A DNA stretch of 7,587 bases from Rickettsiales bacterium (GTDB lineage Bacteria > Pseudomonadota > Alphaproteobacteria > Rickettsiales > UBA998), in contig JAIEPI010000085.1 in the NCBI GenBank assembly GCA_019749855.1, forward strand, positions 1 through 7,587, in the 5' to 3' direction. Position numbers and translations under genes: made by a program. Below, in pieces: positions 1 through 6,790 of the stretch. The first letter of the stretch is position 1. The number at the start of each line of letters is the position of its first letter. Under the pieces are notes generated by a model. It was not told the origin of the DNA and did not search any database. It saw only the letters and a list, made by a program, of their open reading frames with translations.

Positions 1-1134
1 ATTGTGCAGGGTGGCTCGTGAGACAAGCACGCCGCCCACATTCACCGGCGTAAGGATCGCCACCGGCGTCATCGCACCGGTGCGCCCGACTTGAATCTGG
101 ATGGATTCAAGTGTCGTTTCCGCCTGCTGAGCTGGAAACTTATACGCCGTTGCCCAACGGGGCGATCGCTGAATGAAGCCCAGTCGCTCCTGCCAATCCC
201 AGCGATCCGCTTTAATAACCATGCCATCAATATCATAGCCCAACTGCGCACGGTTTTGCTGCAATGCACCATAAGCGTGCTGGATTGCTTCTTCATCCTC
301 TGTGAGTAGCGAGAGAGGGTTGACGCAAAGCCCTGCCCGCTGACACCAATCCAGAAAATCACTCTGCGTTGCCACGTCTAACGCCTCCTGCCCTTCCCCC
401 ACCGCATAGACAAAATAACGCAGTCGTCGTGACGCCGTGATCGTGGCATCCAACTGCCGCAATGATCCGGCGGCGGCATTGCGTGGATTGGCAAATAGCG
501 GCTCCCCTGCCGCCTCACGTCGTTGGTTCAAAGCGGCAAAATCTGATTTATCCATATAGACTTCACCGCGTAGCTCCAGAATGGGGGGAACATCTTTGAG
601 CGCAAGTGACGATGGCCAGTCAATGACATTAGCCAGATTCGCGGTAATGTCCTCACCGACCATGCCGTTTCCGCGTGTGGCCGCTCGGATGAATCGTCCG
701 TGCTCAAACGTCGCTGAGAATGAAAGCCCGTCAATCTTTGGCTCACACATGCAAGCAATGGCGACCGTTTCCGCCAGCCCTAAAAACCGACGCATGCGGC
801 CCAGAAACTGTTGCATTTCCTCCGCATCAAACACATTGCTGAGAGAAAGCATGGGCTTGCGATGCTCCACTTTTGCAAACGCCTCCGACGGTGATGAACC
901 CACGGCAAAAGATGGGCTATCCGCACGCACCAAATGTGGAAACCGTGCCTCAATTGCCTCCAGCCGTTGACGCAATGCGTCATACTCTGAATCCGTGATC
1001 GTCGGAGCATCATGCTCATAATAGTCGCGGTTATGCTGCGCTATGAGGGCTGCCAGCTGCGCCAGCTCTGCCGCGGCTTCCAGATCGGTTAAGCGCTCAA
1101 GCGAACGCAAGTTATTCTCTTTTTCACGCTGCAT
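1..1134 (-). CDS. ligA: NAD+-dependent DNA ligase LigA, N-terminal part (runs off left edge)
   Basis: LigA seals nicks in duplex DNA using NAD+ during replication and repair. The visible 378 residues cover the Ia domain (DYYEHDAPTITDSEYD, about 37-52), the adenylation domain and the start of the OB fold. The adenylated lysine is K133 in CEPKIDG. Also visible are RAATRGNG (150-157), LELRGEVY (186-193), the block FANPRNAAAGSLRQLD (214-229), DGMVIK (303-308), TAYKFPA (329-335) and VGRTGAMTPVA (349-359). These are all standard LigA signatures. The family is usually about 670-700 residues, so the zinc finger, helix-hairpin-helix and BRCT parts lie outside the window. I took the ATG at 1132-1134. 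A GTG two codons upstream (1138-1140) is equally in frame and has a GGA eight bases before it, so the start is uncertain by two residues. The ATG start overlaps the recN stop by 11 bases, which suggests translational coupling. Identification is very secure. Confidence 0.97.
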   Translation of the reverse strand, partial: MQREKENNLRSLERLTDLEAAAELAQLAALIAQHNRDYYEHDAPTITDSEYDALRQRLEAIEARFPHLVRADSPSFAVGSSPSEAFAKVEHRKPMLSLSNVFDAEEMQQFLGRMRRFLGLAETVAIACMCEPKIDGLSFSATFEHGRFIRAATRGNGMVGEDITANLANVIDWPSSLALKDVPPILELRGEVYMDKSDFAALNQRREAAGEPLFANPRNAAAGSLRQLDATITASRRLRYFVYAVGEGQEALDVATQSDFLDWCQRAGLCVNPLSLLTEDEEAIQHAYGALQQNRAQLGYDIDGMVIKADRWDWQERLGFIQRSPRWATAYKFPAQQAETTLESIQIQVGRTGAMTPVAILTPVNVGGVLVSRATLHN

Positions 1135-2803
1135 GGTCACGGGTATCGTCCAATAAACGATCAGCGGCTTTGCGTGCTTCGTCGGTAATCTCGGCACCGG
1201 AGAGCATGCGTGCCAGCTCTTCGCGCCGGCCTTGCCTGTCTAATCGCGTGACACGCGTGGTGGTTTGCTCGCCTGCACTGCGCTTCTCAATAAAGAAATG
1301 CACTCCCCCGCGTGCCGCAACTTGTGGCTGATGCGTCACCACCAGCACCTGTGCATGCTGACCCAAACGCTCAAGCCGTTTGCCAATCGCTGCGGCCACT
1401 GCGCCGCCGGTTCCTGTGTCGATCTCATCGAAAATCAGCACGGGCGTTGCATCCACCTCACCCAATACCACAGCCAGTGCCAGCATGAAGCGTGATAGCT
1501 CACCACCCGAGGCAATGCTGGCCATCGCACCAACATCGGTTCCCTTCTTGGTGGCCACCTCAAAATGGATGTGGTCCATACCGCCGGCGTTCCAATGCGT
1601 ATCCTCTTTGGGGGTGATCGCCACACGAAACCGGGTCGCTTCCATCTTAAGCGGCTTGAGCTCGGCCAGCACTGCCGCTTCCAGTTTTCCAGCAATTTTT
1701 TGCCGCGCTTTTCGCAATTCACTGGCCAGTGCGATGTATGATTCTCGTGTTTCCAGCACCTTTTTTTGCAGTGCCGCACGGTTCTTATCACCCGCATGAA
1801 TGGCGCGCAGCTTAGCCTCAACCTCCGCCTGCAACGTCACCAACTCATCGACACTACGTTGATATTTGCGACCCGCGGCGCGTAGGGCAAATAAGCGCTC
1901 CTCGCTACGTTCTAATTCATTGGGATCATAACCACATTCAGCCCCTAAAGCCTCAAGCTGCGACGTGGCTTCCTGCACTTCAATACCCGCTTTATCCAGC
2001 GCCGCGAGTGCTGCAGCAAAACGCGTTGCCTCTATCAGGGTTGAGCGGGTGAGCACACGCTCAGCGGCGCGCAACGCCTCAAGCAAACTGCGAGGCTGGG
2101 AGAGCGCATTCAGCGCTTCATCAATGGTGGAGGCCATTTTCTCTGACTGCATCATGCGGGTACGCTGCTCAGCCAGATTTTCTTCCTCGCCCATTTGCGG
2201 TGAGAGGGCAGAGAGTTCCTTTTGCATATGTTCGAGATAATCTCGCTCACGCGCTGCATGCGCGAGTTCGTCGAGCAAATCCTCCAGCAGGCGTGTCGCC
2301 TCTTTCCACTGGCTATGTGCGACGCTTAATCGCTGACGGAGTTCCTGCAAACGCCCATATCCATCGAGCAGCTCAAGATGCTGCGCGGCATCGAGCAAAC
2401 CTCGTTGCTGATGTTGGCCATGAATCTCCACCAATGCTTCACCCAGCTCGCGCAGGGCTTTGACACTGACCGCCTCATCATTCACGAATGCTTTGGATTT
2501 TCCATCGGCCATGAGTTGCCGCCGAATAATGATTTCCTCAGCAGGCTCAAATCCCAAGCGCTCCAGTACGGCGGTGATTTGCGGTTGAGCCGAAATATCA
2601 AACGCCACCGTCACGGCGGCTTTTTCCGCTCCTTTGCGTACCAGTCGCGCTTCGCTGCGCGCACCCAGTGCCAAGCCCAGTGCATCCAGCAAAATGGACT
2701 TCCCCGCTCCCGTTTCACCAGAAAGCACACATAGCCCACCCTCAAAATGCATGTCTGCTTTTTCAATTAACACTAGATTTTGAATATTCAGATGGGTGAG
2801 CAT
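1124..2803 (-). CDS. recN: DNA repair protein RecN (SMC-like ATPase)
   Basis: RecN is a cytosolic SMC-like ATPase that acts early in RecA-dependent repair of double-strand breaks. The 559 residues match the usual length of about 550. The N-terminal half-site shows the start MLTHLNIQNLVLIEK and the Walker A loop GETGAGKS (29-36). IHGQHQQRGLL follows at about 127-137. A long charged, heptad-rich middle (about 145-370) is the expected antiparallel coiled coil. The C-terminal half-site has the ABC signature SGGELSRF (432-439), Walker B VLIFDE (455-460) with catalytic E460, the D-loop-like DTGTGG, and the switch histidine H491 in VVTHQPQVAA. No key residue is missing. It begins 12 bases after the bamD stop, with only a weak purine stretch (AAAGAG) as ribosome site, and overlaps ligA at its end, so it looks like an internal operon gene. 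I saw no alphaproteobacterial LexA-type GAAC/GTTC pair just upstream. Confidence 0.97.
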   Translation of the reverse strand: MLTHLNIQNLVLIEKADMHFEGGLCVLSGETGAGKSILLDALGLALGARSEARLVRKGAEKAAVTVAFDISAQPQITAVLERLGFEPAEEIIIRRQLMADGKSKAFVNDEAVSVKALRELGEALVEIHGQHQQRGLLDAAQHLELLDGYGRLQELRQRLSVAHSQWKEATRLLEDLLDELAHAARERDYLEHMQKELSALSPQMGEEENLAEQRTRMMQSEKMASTIDEALNALSQPRSLLEALRAAERVLTRSTLIEATRFAAALAALDKAGIEVQEATSQLEALGAECGYDPNELERSEERLFALRAAGRKYQRSVDELVTLQAEVEAKLRAIHAGDKNRAALQKKVLETRESYIALASELRKARQKIAGKLEAAVLAELKPLKMEATRFRVAITPKEDTHWNAGGMDHIHFEVATKKGTDVGAMASIASGGELSRFMLALAVVLGEVDATPVLIFDEIDTGTGGAVAAAIGKRLERLGQHAQVLVVTHQPQVAARGGVHFFIEKRSAGEQTTTRVTRLDRQGRREELARMLSGAEITDEARKAADRLLDDTRDHAA

Positions 2804-2815
2804 TATGTGCGCTCT

Positions 2816-3670
2816 TTACTCTAAGAGATTCTGGAAGAAGCCTTTTTTGACATCCGGCGGCGCCACACCGTTGGCCTCCAGCAAGGCATAACTTCGCTTA
2901 TACCACTGACTGGAAGGAAAGTTATGACCCAGCACCGCCGCATAGCGCCGTGCTTCATCTTCAACACCCAGCTTCAAATAGGTCTCGACCAGACGATGGA
3001 GGGCTTCGGGCACATGGCTGGTGGTTTGGAAATTAATAACGACATTGCGAAAACGGTTCACTGCGGCCAGATACTCGTCACGCTCCAGATAATAGCGCCC
3101 CACCATCATTTCTTTACCCGCGAGATGATCCTCCGTTAAATCGAGTTTCAGTTTTGCGTCGCGGGCAAATTCGGTATCGGGATAACGCTGCACAATGTTA
3201 CGCAATGATTCCTGTGCTTTCTCGGTTAATCCCTGATCGCGTCCTACATCAGAAATTTGCTCATAATTGCATAGCGCAATCATGTAAAACGCATAAGCGG
3301 CACTCTCATGGCCCGGATGTAATTTGGTGAAGCGCTCGAAGGTCAAAATGGCGTCATCATATTGCTCGGCCTTATAGCTGGCATAACCGGAGAGAATCTG
3401 GGCACGCGCCGACCATTCGGAATAAGGATGCAGGCGCTCCACATCGTCAAAGGACTTGGCGGCTTTTTTGTAATTCCCCTCATCAAACAGGCCACGCGCT
3501 TTTTCATAAAGCTCCTCAGCCGTGGCTTCGGCTTCTTCTTCCTGCTCGCGCTTGGCTTTGGCTTTATCGCTCTCCATGACGCTGCATGCAGTTTGCGACA
3601 GAACGCCTGCGCAAGCCAACATCCAGACAAAAGCAACAATCAGGGGGTGATAGGGGCGTGAAGGGTACAT
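2816..3670 (-). CDS. bamD: Outer-membrane assembly lipoprotein BamD (ComL/YfiO family)
   Basis: BamD is the essential periplasmic lipoprotein of the BAM complex that works with BamA to insert beta-barrel proteins into the outer membrane. From the ATG at 3668-3670 the protein is 284 residues, a normal length. Residues 1-9 (MYPSRPYHP) and a hydrophobic stretch at about 10-24 form a signal peptide. The likely lipidated cysteine is C29 (SQTAC) or, less likely, C20 (WMLAC); neither has the usual Leu at -3. A charged linker (about 34-52) leads into five TPR-like repeats from about 53 to 265, with HPYSEW (81-86), KLHPGHESAAYAFY (116-129), YEQISDV (136-142), DHLAGKEM (181-188), GRYYLERDEYLAAVNRF (191-207) and HVPEALHRLVE (219-229). 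An in-frame TTG at 3695-3697 would add nine residues but lengthens the n-region implausibly. No Shine-Dalgarno sits at a normal distance from the ATG; GGGAG is about 15 bases away. A promoter-like sequence lies immediately upstream. Confidence 0.95.
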   Translation of the reverse strand: MYPSRPYHPLIVAFVWMLACAGVLSQTACSVMESDKAKAKREQEEEAEATAEELYEKARGLFDEGNYKKAAKSFDDVERLHPYSEWSARAQILSGYASYKAEQYDDAILTFERFTKLHPGHESAAYAFYMIALCNYEQISDVGRDQGLTEKAQESLRNIVQRYPDTEFARDAKLKLDLTEDHLAGKEMMVGRYYLERDEYLAAVNRFRNVVINFQTTSHVPEALHRLVETYLKLGVEDEARRYAAVLGHNFPSSQWYKRSYALLEANGVAPPDVKKGFFQNLLE

Positions 3671-3676
3671 GGCATG

Positions 3677-3704
3677 GTTATAACACTCCCGCCGCAAATG
3701 TGAA
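3677..3704 (-). promoter_or_regulatory. Candidate sigma-70-type promoter directly before bamD
   Basis: On the minus strand TTCACA (3699-3704, five of six matches to TTGACA) is followed after 16 bases by TATAAC (3677-3682, five of six matches to TATAAT). Only six bases separate the -10 element from the A of the bamD ATG at 3670. Initiation at the normal distance would therefore start the RNA at or next to the start codon. The match is seen in the sequence; promoter activity is inferred. Confidence 0.4.
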
Positions 3705-3769
3705 CGCGGATTTCAGCGGTGATTAAAAACGCAGCACAGAGTTTTTGTCATATATTCGCGATGATGCGA

Positions 3770-4708
3770 TTATTTCTCTGCTTGATGTAGTGAGCGGGGA
3801 AAGCGCGCCGCACCAACGCCAGACGCAGGAAAATGGGTGATTTCCACACCGGAGAAGTCCTCTTCGAGGTGCCATGACTGCGGATTCGCCATCACGGCGC
3901 GCATCAGAAGATTATTGATGCGGTGTCCTGGTTTGCTGGTTTCAACGCGGCCCAGCAGACGGTGGCCACAGAGGAAATAGTCACCAACGCAATCGAGTGC
4001 TTTGTGGCGCACAAATTCATCGCTAAAACGCAGGCCCTCGGCATTAACAATGCCCTGCTCATCGACCAGCACTGCGTTATCAAGTGAACCGCCACGCGCC
4101 AGCCCTGCCGCACGTAACTGTGCAACATCCGAGGCGAAGCCAAAGGTACGAGCACGCGCCAGCGCCTCAGCAAAGCTCGTATCGGAGAAATCATACTCCG
4201 CACGCTGCGCACCAATCGCGTTGTGAGAAAAATCAATGGCCACATCAAGGACAAACCCGTCATTTGGCTCGATGCGCGCCACACTCTGCCCATCACGAAC
4301 TTCAATGGCCTCATCAATGACGAGCAGGTAACGTGGGCGATCCTGCACACACAGACCTGCCTCTTCGATCAACGCCAGAAACGGCTCAGAGCTACCGTCC
4401 ATGATCGGCACTTCCGCGCCATTTAGCTCAAGAATGGCGTTATCAATGCCCGCGCCCCACAGCGCCGCCATCACGTGTTCAATGGTGCCAACACGCGTGC
4501 CATATTCGTTTTCCAGCACGCTGCACAGGCGCGTATCACTGATACGGTCATAACGGGCAGGTAAAATCGCAGCGGGGCCGCTCAAGTCCGTACGCACAAA
4601 CACAATGCCGGTATCCACTGACGCCGGACGCAGGGTCAGCTTCATGGTTTCACCTGAGTGAAGGCCAATGCCCTGACAATATGTGGCGTGTTGGAGTGTG
4701 CGTTGCAT
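3770..4708 (-). CDS. lpxC: UDP-3-O-acyl-N-acetylglucosamine deacetylase LpxC
   Basis: LpxC is the cytosolic zinc deacetylase for the committed step of lipid A synthesis. The 312-residue product begins MQRTLQHATYCQGIGLHSG, the typical family start including the GIGLHSG motif. The catalytic and zinc-binding set is complete: E77 and H78 in GTIEHVMAAL, H235, K236 and D239 in RHKALDCVGD, and H262 in PGHRINN. ELNGAEVPIMDGSS (94-107) and ARTFGF (186-191) are also canonical. A TTG directly before the ATG would add one residue, but ATG at 4706-4708 is preferred. AGGG at 4719-4722 lies ten bases upstream as a weak ribosome site. The gene is separated from ftsZ by 143 bases and from bamD by about 100, so it may have its own promoter in addition to readthrough. 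Its position between ftsZ and bamD is the usual alphaproteobacterial arrangement. Confidence 0.97.
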   Translation of the reverse strand: MQRTLQHATYCQGIGLHSGETMKLTLRPASVDTGIVFVRTDLSGPAAILPARYDRISDTRLCSVLENEYGTRVGTIEHVMAALWGAGIDNAILELNGAEVPIMDGSSEPFLALIEEAGLCVQDRPRYLLVIDEAIEVRDGQSVARIEPNDGFVLDVAIDFSHNAIGAQRAEYDFSDTSFAEALARARTFGFASDVAQLRAAGLARGGSLDNAVLVDEQGIVNAEGLRFSDEFVRHKALDCVGDYFLCGHRLLGRVETSKPGHRINNLLMRAVMANPQSWHLEEDFSGVEITHFPASGVGAARFPRSLHQAEK

Positions 4709-4771
4709 CAAACAATAACCCTGTTTTATGCTCGCACATTAGCTGAGTCACAGGGAGGCAACAATTCACAG

Positions 4772-4789
4772 TTTGTTACGTTTTGTTAC
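4772..4789. repeat. Tandem TTTGTTAC motif, 10-base period, in the ftsZ-lpxC gap
   Basis: Two copies of TTTGTTAC (4772-4779 and 4782-4789, plus-strand reading) are spaced exactly ten bases apart, about one helical turn. The second copy also forms the 11-base odd palindrome TTTGTTACAAA (4782-4792). The pair lies about 65-80 bases upstream of the lpxC start. It could be an operator or upstream promoter element for lpxC. I recognise no specific regulator. Confidence 0.35.
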
Positions 4790-4851
4790 AAACATAACCA
4801 CGGCAAGACGACCTTACCAAGCACCTGTTAAAGAAGCCAAGATTCCTCGAA

Positions 4852-6468
4852 TTAATTGGCCTGCCGACGTAAGAACGCCGGTATGTCATAATTCTCATCA
4901 TCGCGGGCCTGTCCATGCGACATGGATTGCGACATGGCCACCGCGTCATTCGCCTTATCCGCAGTGACTTCAACCGAACGTGCCCTCGCAGGCTCAGGCG
5001 ACGACACCTCATCATGACGCTGTGACAGCGCGCGACTCACCTCGGCAATGCGATTGAGAAAACCAAAACCTTGCGAAGGCTGCTCTTCTTCCACCTGTGC
5101 TGAAGCAGAGACGGCACTGGCGCTACGCTCATTTCCAAAAAACAGCGGGCCATGATCTTCATGCTTTTCAGCCCGCTGGGCAACCGAATCCGCCATAAAA
5201 TCAACATCAGCCTGCGCCTGCATCGGCGCTTCAGTCGTTGCTCTTGCTGAGGGCGCAGCAACAGCAGGCATCTGAACGGAGGAGGCTTTGAGCGGCGCAC
5301 GCGCAGCAACAGGCGGAGTGGCCGCAGACACCGGACGCATCACCGGAGCAGGCGCCGTTGCCTGACGCTGAGTTGGAGCTGGCGTCGCAGGCGCAGTGCC
5401 AGTGGCACCGGACGGACGGCGCGGAGGCATATAAGTGAAGGGGCGCTTACTCTGTGCCGCTTGTGTGGCCGCATATTCCTGCGTGCTCTCGTTGACAGCC
5501 TCTGCATCAATACCCGTTGCCACAACGGAGACGCGCATGGCACCCTGCAACGCCTCATTAAAGGTTGAGCCAAAGATGATATTGGCATCAGGATCGACTT
5601 CCTCACGTACGCGATTAACCGCCTCATCCACTTCAAAGAGGGTCATATCCAGACCGCCAGTGATATTAATGAGCGCCGCACGCGCCCCTTTGAGGGAAAT
5701 ATCGTCCAGCAATGGGTTAGAAATCGCTGCTTCGGCTGCTTCCAGCGCGCGCTTCTCGCCACTGGCCTGCCCCGTGCCCATCATGGCCTTGCCCATCTCG
5801 CGCATTACGGTGCGAATATCGTTGAAATCGAGATTCACCAGACCTGGCTTTACAATCAGATCCGTCACCCCGCGCACGCCTGAGTGAAGCACTTCATCGG
5901 CCATGCGGAACGCATCGGCAAAGGTAGTTTTTTCATTGGCAATGCGAAACAGATTCTGGTTCGGAATCACAATGAGCGTGTCCACGTACTGTTGCAACTC
6001 CAGCAAACCTTCTTCCGCAATACGCATACGCTTGCCGCCTTCAAACTGAAACGGCTTAGTGACAACTCCCACCGTGAGAATGCCCTGCTCTTTGGCCATG
6101 CGTGCGATCACTGGCGCGGCACCGGTACCCGTTCCACCGCCCATGCCCGCCGTAATAAACACCATGTTGCTATTTTCAAAATGTGCGCCCAGCTCGGCAA
6201 GAGATTCCTCTGCCGCGGCACGACCAGTTTCAGGATTAGCGCCGGCACCGAGGCCTTGCGTAACGCTGGTGCCGAGCTGGATGACATTTTCCGTCATCGC
6301 CGCATCCAGAGCTTGCGCATCAGTATTCGCCACCACGAATTGCACACCTTCCAGATTCGAATTAATCATGTTATTGACCGCATTGCCGCCGGCCCCTCCC
6401 ACACCGATCACCGTGATGACCGGACGAAGCGTATGCGACTGGCTAGGCAAATGCAGATTGAGGGTCAT
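4852..6468 (-). CDS. ftsZ: Cell division GTPase FtsZ
   Basis: FtsZ is the tubulin-like GTPase that polymerises into the division ring. The 538-residue protein has a GTPase domain from about 16 to 320: VIGVGGAGGNAVN (20-32), NTDAQAL (48-54), the tubulin signature GGGTGTG (110-116), TKPFQFEG (137-144) and the T7 loop NLDFND (212-217) with catalytic D214 and D217. A disordered Ala/Pro/Thr-rich linker of about 200 residues follows. The conserved C-terminal peptide DIPAFLRRQAN (528-538) normally binds FtsA and other partners. The long linker is common in Alphaproteobacteria, whose FtsZ exceeds the roughly 380 residues of E. coli. Inside the linker are two non-low-complexity patches, PLFFGNE (441-447) and GFGFLNRIAEVSRAL (467-481). 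The start is set by a strong ribosome site six bases before the ATG. The gene has its own long leader after ftsA, which suggests separate transcriptional control. Confidence 0.98.
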   Translation of the reverse strand: MTLNLHLPSQSHTLRPVITVIGVGGAGGNAVNNMINSNLEGVQFVVANTDAQALDAAMTENVIQLGTSVTQGLGAGANPETGRAAAEESLAELGAHFENSNMVFITAGMGGGTGTGAAPVIARMAKEQGILTVGVVTKPFQFEGGKRMRIAEEGLLELQQYVDTLIVIPNQNLFRIANEKTTFADAFRMADEVLHSGVRGVTDLIVKPGLVNLDFNDIRTVMREMGKAMMGTGQASGEKRALEAAEAAISNPLLDDISLKGARAALINITGGLDMTLFEVDEAVNRVREEVDPDANIIFGSTFNEALQGAMRVSVVATGIDAEAVNESTQEYAATQAAQSKRPFTYMPPRRPSGATGTAPATPAPTQRQATAPAPVMRPVSAATPPVAARAPLKASSVQMPAVAAPSARATTEAPMQAQADVDFMADSVAQRAEKHEDHGPLFFGNERSASAVSASAQVEEEQPSQGFGFLNRIAEVSRALSQRHDEVSSPEPARARSVEVTADKANDAVAMSQSMSHGQARDDENYDIPAFLRRQAN

Positions 6469-6474
6469 GAAATG

Positions 6475-6479
6475 CTCCT
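6475..6479 (-). promoter_or_regulatory. Ribosome binding site of ftsZ
   Basis: AGGAG on the minus strand sits six bases before the ATG at 6466-6468. It is the clearest Shine-Dalgarno sequence in the window and fixes the ftsZ start. The other genes here have weak or poorly spaced sites, which fits the high FtsZ synthesis usually needed. Confidence 0.85.
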
Positions 6480-6520
6480 GAATGGCTATAGAATGCGCGA
6501 TACTCTAGTCATAATCCAAT

Positions 6521-6536
6521 TTTAGCCGCGGATAAA
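6521..6536. promoter_or_regulatory. 16-base near-palindrome in the ftsZ leader, possible operator or weak DnaA box
   Basis: TTTAGCCGCGGATAAA is symmetric at seven of eight base pairs around CCGCGG. On the minus strand it contains TTATCCGCG, which matches the DnaA box TTATCCACA at seven of nine positions. It lies 53-68 bases upstream of the ftsZ ATG. The symmetry is seen directly; binding by DnaA or any dimeric repressor is only a possibility. Confidence 0.3.
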
Positions 6537-6567
6537 CAAAAAAGCGCGCATAAATACAAGATATAGT

Positions 6568-6642
6568 ATTGTTATGAACAGGCCACCTTCCCGCAAGCCA
6601 ACAGTATTTCTACGCCCATTGTTATGAGATGGCGCATAACCA
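6568..6642. repeat. ATTGTTATGA direct repeats with an inverted GTTATG/CATAAC pair
   Basis: The ten-base word ATTGTTATGA occurs at 6568-6577 and again at 6618-6627, exactly 50 bases apart. The second copy also forms an inverted repeat with CATAAC at 6635-6640 (six-base arms, eight-base centre). The eight-mer CATAACCA at 6635-6642 recurs at 4793-4800 in the lpxC leader. Such spacing is compatible with helically phased binding sites, but chance in an A+T-rich leader is not excluded. Confidence 0.3.
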
Positions 6643-6678
6643 AATGCTAAACGAGGGGAGCTTGTCTCACCACATGCA

Positions 6679-6708
6679 GTTGTAAGAAACGGATGGAATG
6701 CGTATCAA
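6679..6708 (-). promoter_or_regulatory. Candidate ftsZ promoter
   Basis: The minus strand reads TTGATA (6703-6708, five of six to TTGACA), an 18-base spacer, then TACAAC (6679-6684, four of six to TATAAT). It would start an ftsZ transcript with a leader of about 200 bases. This is the best match I found in the gap, but the -10 element is only fair and alphaproteobacterial promoters are often diverged. Confidence 0.28.
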
Positions 6709-6737
6709 GCACACACATGTTGAGCGGCGACCGCACG

Positions 6738-6752
6738 TTACATGCTTGTTAA
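6738..6752. promoter_or_regulatory. CtrA-like site TTAC-N7-TTAA
   Basis: TTAC (6738-6741) and TTAA (6749-6752) are separated by seven bases and match the CtrA consensus TTAA-N7-TTAA at seven of eight fixed positions. CtrA controls ftsZ in Caulobacter. This copy lies 30-44 bases upstream of the candidate -35 element, about 270 bases before the ftsZ start. A single match in an A+T-rich gap is weak evidence. Confidence 0.25.
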
Positions 6753-6790
6753 AAAAAGCGGCCTGATATGCATGTCGCGCCATGCGCATT

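Larger units (their letters stand above)
6469..6790 (-). promoter_or_regulatory. Non-coding ftsZ leader between ftsA and ftsZ (322 bases)
   Basis: This is the only gene-free stretch above 300 bases. It is richer in A+T than the flanking genes and holds no convincing gene or RNA. From the ftsA side towards ftsZ I see a run of seven T on the minus strand (6751-6757) without a good preceding stem, a CtrA-like TTAC-N7-TTAA, a candidate promoter, two ATTGTTATGA repeats 50 bases apart, a near-palindrome, and finally the ribosome site. In Caulobacter ftsZ has its own promoter controlled by CtrA and DnaA, so a similar role is plausible here, but this is inference. Confidence 0.6.

Noticed and set aside
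1380..2734. Several plus-strand open frames of 87-139 codons opposite recN
   Set aside because: They overlap one another and lie fully inside recN, whose motifs are complete; no ribosome site or family signature supports them.
2804..2900. SOS (LexA) control site in front of recN
   Set aside because: No GAAC-N7-GAAC or GTTC pair is visible near the start; recN sits within 12 bases of bamD, so any SOS promoter would have to lie inside bamD.
3695..3697. TTG as the bamD start
   Set aside because: It would add RRECYNHA-type residues to the signal peptide, has no ribosome site, and the ATG at 3668-3670 gives a normal signal peptide.
4802..4818. Hairpin GGTAAG-GTCGT-CTTGCC on the minus strand after ftsZ
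   Set aside because: Six pairs including one G-T wobble and no following T run, so it is unlikely to terminate transcription on its own.
5884..6525. Long open frame (213 codons) on the plus strand opposite the ftsZ start region; similar plus-strand frames at 5435-5887 and 6059-6481
   Set aside because: They are antisense to a fully conserved FtsZ GTPase domain, have no recognisable motif, and their length follows from the codon composition of ftsZ.
6751..6785. Possible rho-independent terminator after ftsA (GCATG/CATGC hairpin and seven T on the minus strand)
   Set aside because: The stem is only five pairs and lies 12 bases away from the T run; no compact G+C-rich stem abuts the T run.
6667..6789. 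A 40-codon minus-strand frame (MRMARHAYQAAFF start, Cys-rich end) directly after the ftsA stop
   Set aside because: It has no ribosome site, no recognisable similarity, and overlaps the putative promoter and CtrA-like site; chance is the simpler explanation.
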